A stretch of 7,599 nt of DNA from JOPF133 sp035505095. Lineage in GTDB: Bacteria; Acidobacteriota; Terriglobia; Bryobacterales; Bryobacteraceae. The notes beneath the pieces are model-generated. The model saw nothing but the letters and a program-made list of their open reading frames with translations, was not told the DNA's origin and did no database searches. How positions within the stretch are numbered: position 1 is the stretch's first letter; every line of letters starts with the position of its first letter. The stretch is from NCBI GenBank assembly GCA_035505095.1, contig DATJRE010000214.1, positions 1-7,599 of the forward strand, read 5' to 3'. This document shows, one piece after another, positions 1 to 6,424 of the stretch. Both the position numbers and the translations under genes were made by a program.

Positions 1-75
1 TTTCGCACCACGCCGTCACCCGCCACCGGCCGCGAACACCATGTTCAGCAGTCCCAGATGTATCTGAAGGACTAA
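1..75 (+). CDS. Possible C-terminal end of a gene entering from the left
   Basis: Frame 1 is open from the first base to a TAA at 73-75 and gives 24 residues ending in VQQSQMYLKD. About three quarters of the third codon positions are G or C, as expected for a gene in this genome. No family is recognisable from so short a piece. A competing minus-strand frame is also open from an ATG at 118 to the window edge, but its codon use looks less gene-like and it has no clear ribosome binding site. The call rests on codon composition only. Confidence 0.3.
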   Translation, partial: FRTTPSPATGREHHVQQSQMYLKD

Positions 76-338
76 CGAGGCTCTTTGACCCCAAGCGCGC
101 AAGCTTCTCCTCATCCATGCTCGACCCGTCGTATCCCCGAACCACCGGTGCGGAATGACGGGCGATTGTGGACGATAGGTGGGCTTTCGCGTCCATTGCT
201 CGAATTTATAGCGCCATCAACCCCCATTAATGGATGACAACCCGTTTTCTTGCCGTTATCGGAAAACGGTGGTTTTTCCAAATAGCCGAAAACGCCAGTA
301 TTACTTCGTCGAAGCCCTCGCCTGAGTTCGCTGAGTAG
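76..338. other. Intergenic region without a convincing gene
   Basis: Only very short open frames occur here, for example 13 codons from the ATG at 117. It contains a 10-bp perfect palindrome, CCATTAATGG, at 224-233 and the inverted-repeat cluster described at 242-294. No RNA gene is recognisable. Confidence 0.5.
242..269. repeat. 8-bp perfect inverted repeat (stem-loop or weak terminator)
   Basis: CCGTTTTC at 242-249 is the exact reverse complement of GAAAACGG at 262-269, with 12 bases between. A second, overlapping hairpin can form from GGAAAA (261-266) and TTTTCC (274-279) around a 7-base loop, and a further CCGAAAACG lies at 286-294. Reading on the plus strand, the first stem is followed by a short T run (273-277). 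It sits between the possible gene end at 75 and the stop of the minus-strand gene at 339, where a terminator serving one or both would be expected. The stem is AT-rich in part, so termination is only a guess. Confidence 0.35.
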
Positions 339-1232
339 CTACCGCTGCATCGCCTGATGGACCCGGATCTTCCACCCGTCGCTATCCTTGATCAGTATGA
401 ATACTTCATCAAGCTGCTCGTCGGGATTTTCAAACTTCGCTCTTCCGAGCACGACCGCCATATCCGGTGTAAGCACATCGATCTTTTGGATGGTCCGTTT
501 CGCCTTGCCCGATACGCTTGTCCAAAACTCCTCGAGATTGGCCCGTCCTACAACGCGCGTCCCCGACCGGCTGATGTATTCGCCACTCTCGGAATAGTTC
601 TCGGCCATGGCGCGCCCATCAATCGCGTCTCTCGCCTCGTTGAACCTCGAGAATACCTCCCTGATCTCCTTCTCCCGCTCGATAATCGGCGAACTCATGT
701 AGATCTGGTCAATCCATGCCGTGCCCTCGCCATACAGTTGAATGCCGAACTCAATGTCGTCGGCTTCGCCGTCAATCGGGAAGACGATCTGATAGGCATC
801 CCACTGCGCCGACCGAATAGGGTGGTCGTCCAGATTATCAAAGAAGGTGCTGCTGTTGTCCGCCCGGTGCACACGCACCACTAGCCGCGCCAGCCCGCCG
901 CCAGTAACACGCGATGCGGCCCTGAAGACGAGGGCCTTGCCCCGGTATGGCGTGGCATCCACATCCTGATAAAGGAAACACCGTTCATGCGGCCCGAGCC
1001 CAATAGACCGCACCGTCCCGCATTGCTTTCCCGACTGGCACGATGCGCCTGCCGCAACCTGCGCGGCGTAAGCCAAGGTGCCGCTCGGTCCCATGTGCCA
1101 CCCGGGAGGCGTGTCACCCACCGATCCCAACGCGAAATCGAGATTCTCAAACTGCTCCGAGGTTGCCGTAGGTCTGATTTGGGGAAAGCCGCTGGCGATG
1201 AAAAGCAGGCCCACGATGAGCAGCCAATTCAT
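339..1232 (-). CDS. Secreted protein: lectin-like N-terminal domain plus SnoaL/DUF4440-like domain
   Basis: The chosen start gives 297 residues beginning with a clear signal peptide (MNWLLIVGLLFIASG, residues 1-15). A start 30 codons further up, at 1322, is possible but would place a long, charged segment before the signal peptide, so it is less likely. Residues about 28-180 begin NLDF..G..G..PPGW and continue with ATPYRGK, FFDNLDDHPI, and GEGTAWIDQIYM. This pattern resembles the beta-sandwich N-terminal domain that accompanies S41 peptidases and erythromycin-esterase-like enzymes in acidobacteria. No peptidase domain follows. Instead residues about 185-297 (EKEIREVFSRFNEARDA, then GWKIRVHQAM at the end) look like a SnoaL/DUF4440 cone-shaped fold, which often binds small hydrophobic ligands. 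Three cysteines (65, 71, 85) could form disulfides outside the cytoplasm. It is a single-gene unit, divergent from the permease gene. The exact function is unknown. Confidence 0.8.
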   Translation of the reverse strand: MNWLLIVGLLFIASGFPQIRPTATSEQFENLDFALGSVGDTPPGWHMGPSGTLAYAAQVAAGASCQSGKQCGTVRSIGLGPHERCFLYQDVDATPYRGKALVFRAASRVTGGGLARLVVRVHRADNSSTFFDNLDDHPIRSAQWDAYQIVFPIDGEADDIEFGIQLYGEGTAWIDQIYMSSPIIEREKEIREVFSRFNEARDAIDGRAMAENYSESGEYISRSGTRVVGRANLEEFWTSVSGKAKRTIQKIDVLTPDMAVVLGRAKFENPDEQLDEVFILIKDSDGWKIRVHQAMQR

Positions 1233-1239
1233 ACGAAAA

Positions 1240-1245
1240 ATTCTA
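1240..1245 (-). promoter_or_regulatory. Candidate -10 element suggesting a leaderless transcript
   Basis: On the minus strand TAGAAT (one mismatch to TATAAT) ends seven bases before the ATG at 1232. With usual -10 spacing, transcription would begin at or next to the A of that ATG. No Shine-Dalgarno sequence precedes the start, which fits a leaderless message. No recognisable -35 hexamer lies 16-18 bp further up, so the call is weak. Confidence 0.3.
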
Positions 1246-1426
1246 CACTGAGCCTGTCTTACGGCGTGAGTGCGGAATTGGCACTCTTTGGGGCGGTGGA
1301 ACCACTTCAGCGGCCATTTCATTCAGTACGTTAAATTTCCAAGCGAACCAGCCGGAGGGCCGCGATCCTGGTCTTGAAGTGGGCATCTCACACTAGCCAC
1401 AGACTTGCCGGGAGGTTGTAAACCAC

Positions 1427-1450
1427 GCGCGAACCGAGATTAGATCGCGC
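1427..1450. repeat. 6-bp inverted repeat, possible operator
   Basis: GCGCGA at 1427-1432 and TCGCGC at 1445-1450 are exact reverse complements separated by 12 bases. The centre lies about 100 bp before the permease start. An arm of six G/C-rich bases can arise by chance in DNA of this composition. Confidence 0.25.
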
Positions 1451-1527
1451 AGGCGAGGCAACGGCGGGCCTATGGTGGCAGCCCTTCCCTCTCCAAATGC
1501 CGCGGCGTGCGTCCTATTATCATTGCC

Positions 1528-1535
1528 TAAGGAGG
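1528..1535 (+). promoter_or_regulatory. Strong ribosome binding site of the permease gene
   Basis: TAAGGAGG is a near-perfect Shine-Dalgarno match and stands four bases before the ATG at 1540. It fixes the start of the permease, because no other in-frame start nearby has such a site. Confidence 0.8.
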
Positions 1536-1539
1536 CTCT

Positions 1540-3981
1540 ATGCACGCCTGGTGGCAGGACTTTCGTTACGGCTCGCGCGCGTTGCGCCACAACCTGGGGT
1601 TGACGCTGGTGATCGTGGCTTCCCTGGCCATCGGAATCGGCGCCAATTCGGCCATCTTCAGCGTAGTGGACGCGCTGCTGCTACGGCCGCTGCCCTATCC
1701 GCATCCGGACCGGCTGGCGGCGGTCTGGCTGCACTCGCCGGGCATTGGCATTTTCCGCGACTGGCCGTCGCCGGGCCAGTACATCGACCTCCAGAATGAG
1801 AATCATTCCTTCGAACAGATGGCGCTGGCCCAGAGCCGCAGTTTCACGCTGACCGGCCGCGACCGGCCCGAGCGCGTGGACGCTATGCGCGGCCAATCCA
1901 GCCTGCTGCGCATGCTCGGCGCCCGGCCGCGATTGGGCCGCCTGCTGCTGCCGGAAGAGGACCAGCCGGGCAAACCGGCGGTCGCCATTCTGAGCGACGG
2001 GGTGTGGAAGCGGCTGTTCAATGCCGATCCCGCCATCGTGGGCAAGAGCATCACCCTGAACGGGAATCCGTTCACCGTGGCGGGCGTGCTGGAGCGCGGC
2101 TTTATGCTCAACGCGGAGGTGATGCCATCGGAAGGCCCGATGGACAAAATCGACATCTTTCTGCCGCTGCCCCTGGGCGCCGACGCGGTGACCCGCCGCG
2201 GCGACGAGAATTACAACATCCTGGTACGGCTCAAGCCGGGCGTCTCCCTCCAGCGCGCGCAGGCCGATATCGACGTGATCGCCAACCGCATCCGCATCAA
2301 GGACAAGCGCGACCGCACCTTCGGCATGACGGTGGTGGGGCTGCAGGACCAGGTAGTGGGGGACGTGCGCCGTGCGCTGCTGGTGCTGCTCGGGTCGGTG
2401 GCGCTGGTGCTGCTGATCGCCTGCGCCAATGTAGCCAACCTGCTGCTGACGCGCGCGGCCGGCCGCGAGAAGGAAGTGGCCATCCGCACGGCGCTGGGCG
2501 CGGGCTGGCAGCGGCTGGTGCGGCAACTGCTCACCGAGAGCATCTTGCTGGGAGCGCTGGGCGGAGCGGCCGGACTGGCGATTGCCGAGGCCAGCCTGAT
2601 GGTGGTGCGGGCCATGAACCCGGGCAACATTCCGCGGCTGGAAGATATCGGAATCAACGCCACGGTGCTCGCTTTTACGTTCGGCATCTCGCTGGCCACC
2701 GGCATTCTGTTCGGCGTGGCGCCGGCCTGGCGCGCGGTGAAGGTGGACCTGAACACGTCTCTGAAAGCCGGCGGCCGCAGCGGGCAGGGCGATGCCGGGA
2801 TGGGACTGGCGCGGCACCGCCTGCGCGGCCTGCTGGTGGTTTCCGAGCTGGCGTTTTCGCTGATGCTGCTGATCGGCGCGGGCCTGCTGATCCGCAGCTT
2901 CGTGCGGTTACAGGCGGTGCCGCCGGGGTTCTCCGCCGATCACCTGCTGACCATGCAGGTGGCCGCCACCGGCCCCAAGTACCGCCAGGACAAACCCACG
3001 GCGCAGTTTTATCGCGAGGTCGAAAGCCGCATCGCGCGCCTGCCGGGAGTGGAGTCGGATGGCGCGGTGAATGTGCTGCCGTTGACCGGTACGGTGGGTT
3101 GGGGCCAAATCAACGTGGAGGGATATGCGCCGCCGCCCGGCCAGGAACTGCAGGTGGACATGCGCACCGCCAGCAACGATTATTTCCGCACCATGAAAAT
3201 TCCGCTGCGCCGCGGCCGCTTTTTCTCGGAGCATGACACCGGGGACACGCCGCAGGTGGTGATCATCGAGGAGAAATTCGCGGAGCGCTTCTGGCCTCAC
3301 CAGGATCCCATTGGCAAGCACCTGTGGTTCAATCCCAAGAAGCCTTTCACGATTGTGGGGGTGGTGGGCACGGTCAAGCAATACGGCCTCGATACGGATG
3401 GCAAGATCGCGGTGTATTTCGCGGACGAGCAGAATCCCGATAACGGCATGTTCGTGGTGGCGCGCACGGAGGGGGATCCGGCCCAACTTTCGGCGGCGGC
3501 CGTCCGCGAAATCCATGCAGTCGACCCGGATGTGCCGGTCTACGGCGTCCGGAGCATGGAGGATCGGCTCTACGAGTCGCTGGCGCGGCAGCGGTTTGCC
3601 AGCACCATGCTGGGGGCGTTTGCCGCCTTCGCACTGCTGCTGGCTGGGGTGGGAACTTACGGGGTGATGTCCTACCTGGTTTCGCAGAGCACCCACGATA
3701 TCGGCGTTCGGGTCGCGCTGGGGGCGCGGACGGGCAACATCCTGGGGTTGGTAGTGCGGCAGGGAATGCAACTGGCGGGAATTGGCATCGTTTGTGGCTT
3801 AGCGGGCGCCGCCGCGCTGACCCGCGTGATGGCCGGCCTGCTGTTTGGAGTGAGTACCCGCGACGCCGCCACTTTCAGCGCGGTGGCTGCGATTCTGGCC
3901 CTGGTGGCCTTTCTGGCGACCGCGATTCCCGCGCAGCGCGCCACCAGGGTGGACCCCATGGTGGCGCTTCGCGAGGAGTAG
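1540..3981 (+). CDS. ADOP-type orphan ABC permease (MacB/FtsX fold, duplicated)
   Basis: This is an 813-residue inner-membrane protein with the architecture of acidobacterial duplicated orphan permeases. The first membrane helix is at about residues 19-40 (LTLVIVASLAIGIGANSA, then FSVVDALLLRPLPYP). A MacB-type periplasmic domain follows to about 260. A first FtsX unit has helices near 280-303, 333-356 and 374-396. After another helix near 430-450 comes a second periplasmic domain, then a second FtsX unit with helices near 688-713, 735-760 and 776-798. The coupling motif occurs twice: REKEVAIRTALGA at 309-321 and HDIGVRVALGA at 719-729. The C-terminus RVDPMVALREE is typical. By analogy with MacB it may move peptides, toxins or lipoproteins across the envelope, or transmit force to periplasmic partners. 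No ATPase gene or membrane-fusion protein gene lies beside it, which is why such proteins are called orphan. The length is normal and the reading frame intact. The substrate cannot be inferred. Confidence 0.93.
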   Translation: MHAWWQDFRYGSRALRHNLGLTLVIVASLAIGIGANSAIFSVVDALLLRPLPYPHPDRLAAVWLHSPGIGIFRDWPSPGQYIDLQNENHSFEQMALAQSRSFTLTGRDRPERVDAMRGQSSLLRMLGARPRLGRLLLPEEDQPGKPAVAILSDGVWKRLFNADPAIVGKSITLNGNPFTVAGVLERGFMLNAEVMPSEGPMDKIDIFLPLPLGADAVTRRGDENYNILVRLKPGVSLQRAQADIDVIANRIRIKDKRDRTFGMTVVGLQDQVVGDVRRALLVLLGSVALVLLIACANVANLLLTRAAGREKEVAIRTALGAGWQRLVRQLLTESILLGALGGAAGLAIAEASLMVVRAMNPGNIPRLEDIGINATVLAFTFGISLATGILFGVAPAWRAVKVDLNTSLKAGGRSGQGDAGMGLARHRLRGLLVVSELAFSLMLLIGAGLLIRSFVRLQAVPPGFSADHLLTMQVAATGPKYRQDKPTAQFYREVESRIARLPGVESDGAVNVLPLTGTVGWGQINVEGYAPPPGQELQVDMRTASNDYFRTMKIPLRRGRFFSEHDTGDTPQVVIIEEKFAERFWPHQDPIGKHLWFNPKKPFTIVGVVGTVKQYGLDTDGKIAVYFADEQNPDNGMFVVARTEGDPAQLSAAAVREIHAVDPDVPVYGVRSMEDRLYESLARQRFASTMLGAFAAFALLLAGVGTYGVMSYLVSQSTHDIGVRVALGARTGNILGLVVRQGMQLAGIGIVCGLAGAAALTRVMAGLLFGVSTRDAATFSAVAAILALVAFLATAIPAQRATRVDPMVALREE

Positions 3982-3995
3982 CGCGTTGGTTTTAC

Positions 3996-4023
3996 GGTTG
4001 GCGGTTAGCCATTAGCCATTGGT
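3996..4023. repeat. Degenerate 7-bp tandem repeat, four units
   Basis: The units are GGTTGGC (3996-4002), GGTTAGC (4003-4009), CATTAGC (4010-4016) and CATTGGT (4017-4023). The middle part contains two exact tandem copies of TTAGCCA (4005-4018). The array fills most of the gap between the convergent permease and Spy-like genes and contains the stop codon of the latter (4012-4014, minus strand). Confidence 0.6.
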
Positions 4024-4524
4024 TCCGGTACCGTTCGTCCGGGGACCCATGTGCTGCTGCCAGCGCTGCTCGAACCGCTGATGGATCTGGTCGGCCTTGG
4101 CGCGCTGCGCCGGCGTCAGGTTGGCGTAGAATTTGGCGGCGGCTTCCGAACGGATGGCCATCACCTGGCCGGTCAGACGGCCTCGTTCCATGGCCAGTTG
4201 CCTGATCCTGGCGGCGTCGTCTGCCTTGACCGCCAGCGTCATGGCTTGCCGGTTCTGCCGCAATTGCTGGGCGAACGGCTGGGCGTTCTGCCTGGCCTGC
4301 TGGAAGATAATCTTGGCCCGATCGCGCTGCACCGGAGTCAGGTTAAGCTGGTCCATCATGCGCTGACGCATGTGCTGCCGAAACTGGCGATGAGCGGCGC
4401 CGGGTTTGGCGGGAGTGGTTTGCGCATTGGGCGCGGCCGGGGCTGCGGGCGCCTGGGCCTGTGCGAAGGCCATCCCGGCGGCCAGGGCCGCCACGCTGCC
4501 GAATCGTATTAAGTTCTTCTTCAT
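4012..4524 (-). CDS. Periplasmic Spy/CpxP-like LTXXQ protein
   Basis: The 170-residue product has a signal peptide (MKKNLIRFGSVAALAAGMAF, cleavage probably after AQA near residue 23-25) and then an alanine/proline-rich linker. Two LTXXQ motifs follow, LTPVQ at 62-66 and LTPAQ at 136-140, about 74 residues apart. Between them are long helices rich in Gln, Arg and Ala. This is the signature of the Spy/CpxP family, periplasmic all-helical proteins; Spy is an ATP-independent chaperone and CpxP an inhibitor of the Cpx sensor kinase in enterobacteria. The family also includes metal-stress proteins, and the sequence does not decide between these roles. A Shine-Dalgarno-like GAGGT stands nine bases before the ATG. 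No cpxRA-like regulator genes are in the window. The C-terminal tail is Gly/Asn/Thr-rich and ends within the heptamer repeat. Confidence 0.85.
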   Translation of the reverse strand: MKKNLIRFGSVAALAAGMAFAQAQAPAAPAAPNAQTTPAKPGAAHRQFRQHMRQRMMDQLNLTPVQRDRAKIIFQQARQNAQPFAQQLRQNRQAMTLAVKADDAARIRQLAMERGRLTGQVMAIRSEAAAKFYANLTPAQRAKADQIHQRFEQRWQQHMGPRTNGTGTNG

Positions 4525-4626
4525 CTTAGTGCTACCTCAACTACGACTGTAGCGGCGTACTGTAAAGGACATTTGTAGGGGCGGTAAAGCCGCGTAAAAG
4601 CGGGCCGGGATTTGTCGGGCTGGTTG

Positions 4627-5403
4627 CTAAAACGGGATGCGCGGGTGTACCGGGACGGCGCCGTTCTTCCCCTCGGCCGGAATTGCGGCTATCGGCGCCG
4701 ACTGGCGCGGCGGCTGGTAATTGCCGAAGTTCAGGTCGCCCTCGGTGAAGCTCAAGGGGCGGTCGAGAACCATTTCCACGGTGCTGCCTTTAGGAACGAT
4801 GGCGTCCGGGCCGCGCGTGAGCAGCGTACCCACCAGGCCGGCCGCCGCACCCGCCGCGGCGCCGATGCCCAAGCCCATTCCAGTGCTGCCGGCGGCGCTG
4901 CCGGCAATGGTCCCTACCGAAGCGCCGATGCCCGCGCCTTCGGCCACCGTGCGAACGTCACCTGCCTTGTTGCCTTCGCCCTTCACAGTGCCTTCGGCGC
5001 GGTCCAAGTTGCCCGTCGCGGCAGCATCCATCCCACCCATGCGGGAGCGGAAGTCGCGCGTCACGCCGTTGGGGAGGGTCAGCGAATCGAAGCGGATGTA
5101 AAGCTCCGCGCGCCCTTTCACGCGGCCGGCCTTCTTCACCTCGGTCACAGTTCCGGCCACATAACTGCCCACCGGAATGACAATGCGGCTATTTACCAGA
5201 ATGGGAAAGGCGGTTTCCAGGTAGACCCGATCGCCGGCCATGGAATGCTTGGTGCTCACGCTGTTGATCAGACTGAGGGGAACCTTGGTCCCGGCAGTTA
5301 CCGTGAACTGCGGAGGTTTGGGAGCTTCGGCGGGAGTCTCCTGGGCAGGGCACACCGCTCCGGCAGCTAACGCAAGCACCACCACCCACAGGCGTATCTC
5401 CAT
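4627..5403 (-). CDS. Exported protein with VirB10/TrbI-like beta domain and glycine-rich insert
   Basis: The start at 5403 gives 258 residues and has GGAGGAG before it; an ATG 19 codons upstream (5460) has no such site. Residues 1-20 form a signal peptide (MEIRLWVVVLALAAGAVCPA). The cysteine at 18 lacks a proper lipobox. Residues 36-115 (AGTKVPLSLINSVSTK, RIVIPVGSYVAGTV, ELYIRFDSLTLPNGV) resemble the beta-barrel of the VirB10/TrbI C-terminal domain, where the same order of AGT..P..LI, LIP.G....G and LP.G elements is seen. Residues 156-197 are a glycine/alanine-rich, glycine-zipper-like segment. After it a last strand pair (AIVPKGSTVEMVLDRPLSF, 201-219) would close the barrel. The tail is proline-rich. 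VirB10 bridges both membranes in type IV secretion, but no other secretion genes are nearby and the N-terminal membrane anchor of VirB10 is missing. Function unknown; an envelope role is inferred. Confidence 0.75.
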   Translation of the reverse strand: MEIRLWVVVLALAAGAVCPAQETPAEAPKPPQFTVTAGTKVPLSLINSVSTKHSMAGDRVYLETAFPILVNSRIVIPVGSYVAGTVTEVKKAGRVKGRAELYIRFDSLTLPNGVTRDFRSRMGGMDAAATGNLDRAEGTVKGEGNKAGDVRTVAEGAGIGASVGTIAGSAAGSTGMGLGIGAAAGAAAGLVGTLLTRGPDAIVPKGSTVEMVLDRPLSFTEGDLNFGNYQPPRQSAPIAAIPAEGKNGAVPVHPRIPF

Positions 5404-5408
5404 CACGA

Positions 5409-5415
5409 CTCCTCC
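5409..5415 (-). promoter_or_regulatory. Ribosome binding site that decides the start of the VirB10-like gene
   Basis: GGAGGAG on the minus strand lies five bases before the ATG at 5403. It supports this start over the upstream ATG at 5460 and places the signal peptide at the very N-terminus. Confidence 0.75.
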
Positions 5416-5488
5416 ATCGATTCTAGCAGCCGGCAGCGCGGCCTGCGCCGCTATCCTCACTAACGCGGTCGGGCGCCGGAAAGTTGCG

Positions 5489-6259
5489 TCAATGTACCGG
5501 AAGAACCAGCCCGGCGGCGCTGGCTTGGCCCGCCAGCGAGACCAGAATGGCGGGATTGGCGGGCGTTCCCGAGGGAATTTCCAGGTTGATCTGGTAGAGT
5601 CCCGCCGACCCCGGGCTCAGGCCGGCGTACTTAATGAGCGACGGGTCCACGGCTTGTCCCGCGAGGGTCACCTGCAGCGTGCTCAGATTGACGAGCGGAG
5701 CGGCATAGGTAGGAATTTCGCCGGGCCCCGGGTCGGGCGACGTCTTACCCATGCCGGTAGCGAACAGCACGATGATTTCGCCGGCTGTGGCCGGGGCGCT
5801 TGGAGTCACCAGCGAGTAATCGCCGTGGGTGGCCAGGGCCAGGTTATTTCCGGTGATGAACAGGGCCGGCGCGGCATTGATCACCGGGAGAGTGATCACC
5901 GGCCCCGCCAGGCCTTCGCGCACCACCTGCACGGTCATCTGGCCGACCCCATCGGTAGCCGGGACCATGAAATTCACCTGGCCGGGCGCTACATAGAACA
6001 GCGCCACCGGCGAATTGTCCACGATCACCTGGGTGTAGTTCAGCGTGGTGGGCAGATACGGGAACTGAATATCGGAAGCCTGGAGCGCGTAAACCGACCG
6101 GGAAAGGTTGGTGCCGAACAGGGCGATCACCGAGCCGGGAGCGAACGGGCCGGGGGAATAGTCGCTGGCGTTGACGATACCGGACGAGGTATAGGACGGC
6201 GCCTGTCCCCAGGCAGCGATGGTACACACCGCGGCCACGAGAAGCCTGAGTCGCCACAT
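5489..6259 (-). CDS. Secreted free-standing TIGR03437-domain protein (Solibacter type)
   Basis: The 256-residue product has a signal peptide (residues 1 to about 18, cleavage near AWG/QAP). Almost all of the rest is one TIGR03437-like domain. Its hallmarks are IVNASDYSPGPFAPGSVIALFGTNL starting at residue 28 (shown here only to mark the segment 28-52), APGQVNFMVP at 91-100, GEIIVLFATGMG at 160-171 and YAGLSPGSAGLYQINLEIP at 211-229. The domain is usually found at the C-terminus of long secreted proteins of Solibacter and relatives, after NHL, Kelch, protease or Ig-like parts. Here it stands alone with a signal peptide. Its role is not established; a beta-rich attachment or sorting role on the cell surface is a guess. 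No clear Shine-Dalgarno sequence precedes the ATG. It is 85 bp upstream of the VirB10-like gene and divergent from the toxin-antitoxin pair. Confidence 0.85.
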   Translation of the reverse strand: MWRLRLLVAAVCTIAAWGQAPSYTSSGIVNASDYSPGPFAPGSVIALFGTNLSRSVYALQASDIQFPYLPTTLNYTQVIVDNSPVALFYVAPGQVNFMVPATDGVGQMTVQVVREGLAGPVITLPVINAAPALFITGNNLALATHGDYSLVTPSAPATAGEIIVLFATGMGKTSPDPGPGEIPTYAAPLVNLSTLQVTLAGQAVDPSLIKYAGLSPGSAGLYQINLEIPSGTPANPAILVSLAGQASAAGLVLPVH

Positions 6260-6389
6260 TGCTTGGGATAGTGGCGGGGCGCGGCGGGAAATCTCAGGGA
6301 AATTGGCCGAGCCGGCGGTCGGGGGGCGCCGGTAGCGGGCCGACGACGGCCAGTCAGGGATCAGGGGCCATGGGTCGCGACAATAACAT

Positions 6390-6409
6390 CAATATGCGGG
6401 AGAATATTG
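6390..6409. promoter_or_regulatory. Inverted repeat just before the antitoxin gene, candidate operator
   Basis: CAATAT (6390-6395) and ATATTG (6404-6409) are perfect reverse complements separated by eight bases. The site ends 15 bp before the antitoxin ATG at 6425. AT-rich arms stand out in this GC-rich DNA. Toxin-antitoxin operons commonly regulate themselves through such sites, but a binding protein is not shown here. Confidence 0.45.
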
Positions 6410-6424
6410 GCGTAGGGTTGCGTT

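Larger units (their letters stand above)
1233..1539. other. Divergent intergenic region between the SnoaL-type gene and the permease gene
   Basis: About 300 bp with no credible gene. It should hold the promoters for both flanking genes. Visible elements are the minus-strand TAGAAT at 1240-1245, an inverted repeat at 1427-1450 and a plus-strand TATTAT at 1515-1520. The TATTAT would put transcription start only about a dozen bases before the permease ATG, and no -35 match stands at the usual distance. No PadR-type regulator gene, a frequent neighbour of ADOP genes, is present here. Confidence 0.45.

Noticed and set aside
1..118. Minus-strand frame from ATG 118 to the window edge
   Set aside because: No ribosome binding site, mixed third-position composition and no recognisable motif. 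The plus-strand frame ending at 75 fits the codon use of the window better.
1681..3771. Several long minus-strand and other-frame open stretches within the permease gene
   Set aside because: High GC content produces long chance frames. Their peptides are His/Arg/Gln-rich and lack any motif, while the permease frame is fully explained.
4581..4593. Small GC hairpin (GCGG, 5-base loop, CCGC) between the VirB10-like and Spy-like genes
   Set aside because: The stem has only four pairs and no T run follows on the minus strand, so it is not a credible terminator.
4612..5370. A 252-codon plus-strand frame opposite the VirB10-like gene
   Set aside because: The opposite frame has a signal peptide, a strong ribosome binding site and family motifs; this one has none of these.
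5420..5428. TGCTAGAAT on the minus strand, resembling an extended -10 promoter element before the VirB10-like gene
   Set aside because: With normal spacing transcription would start inside the ribosome binding site at 5409-5415, which would destroy it. No -35 element is present either.
5240..6271. A 343-codon plus-strand frame opposite the TIGR03437 gene
   Set aside because: It is antisense to an unmistakable TIGR03437 domain, spans the intergenic gap, and is rich in Arg, Gly and His as expected for a shadow.
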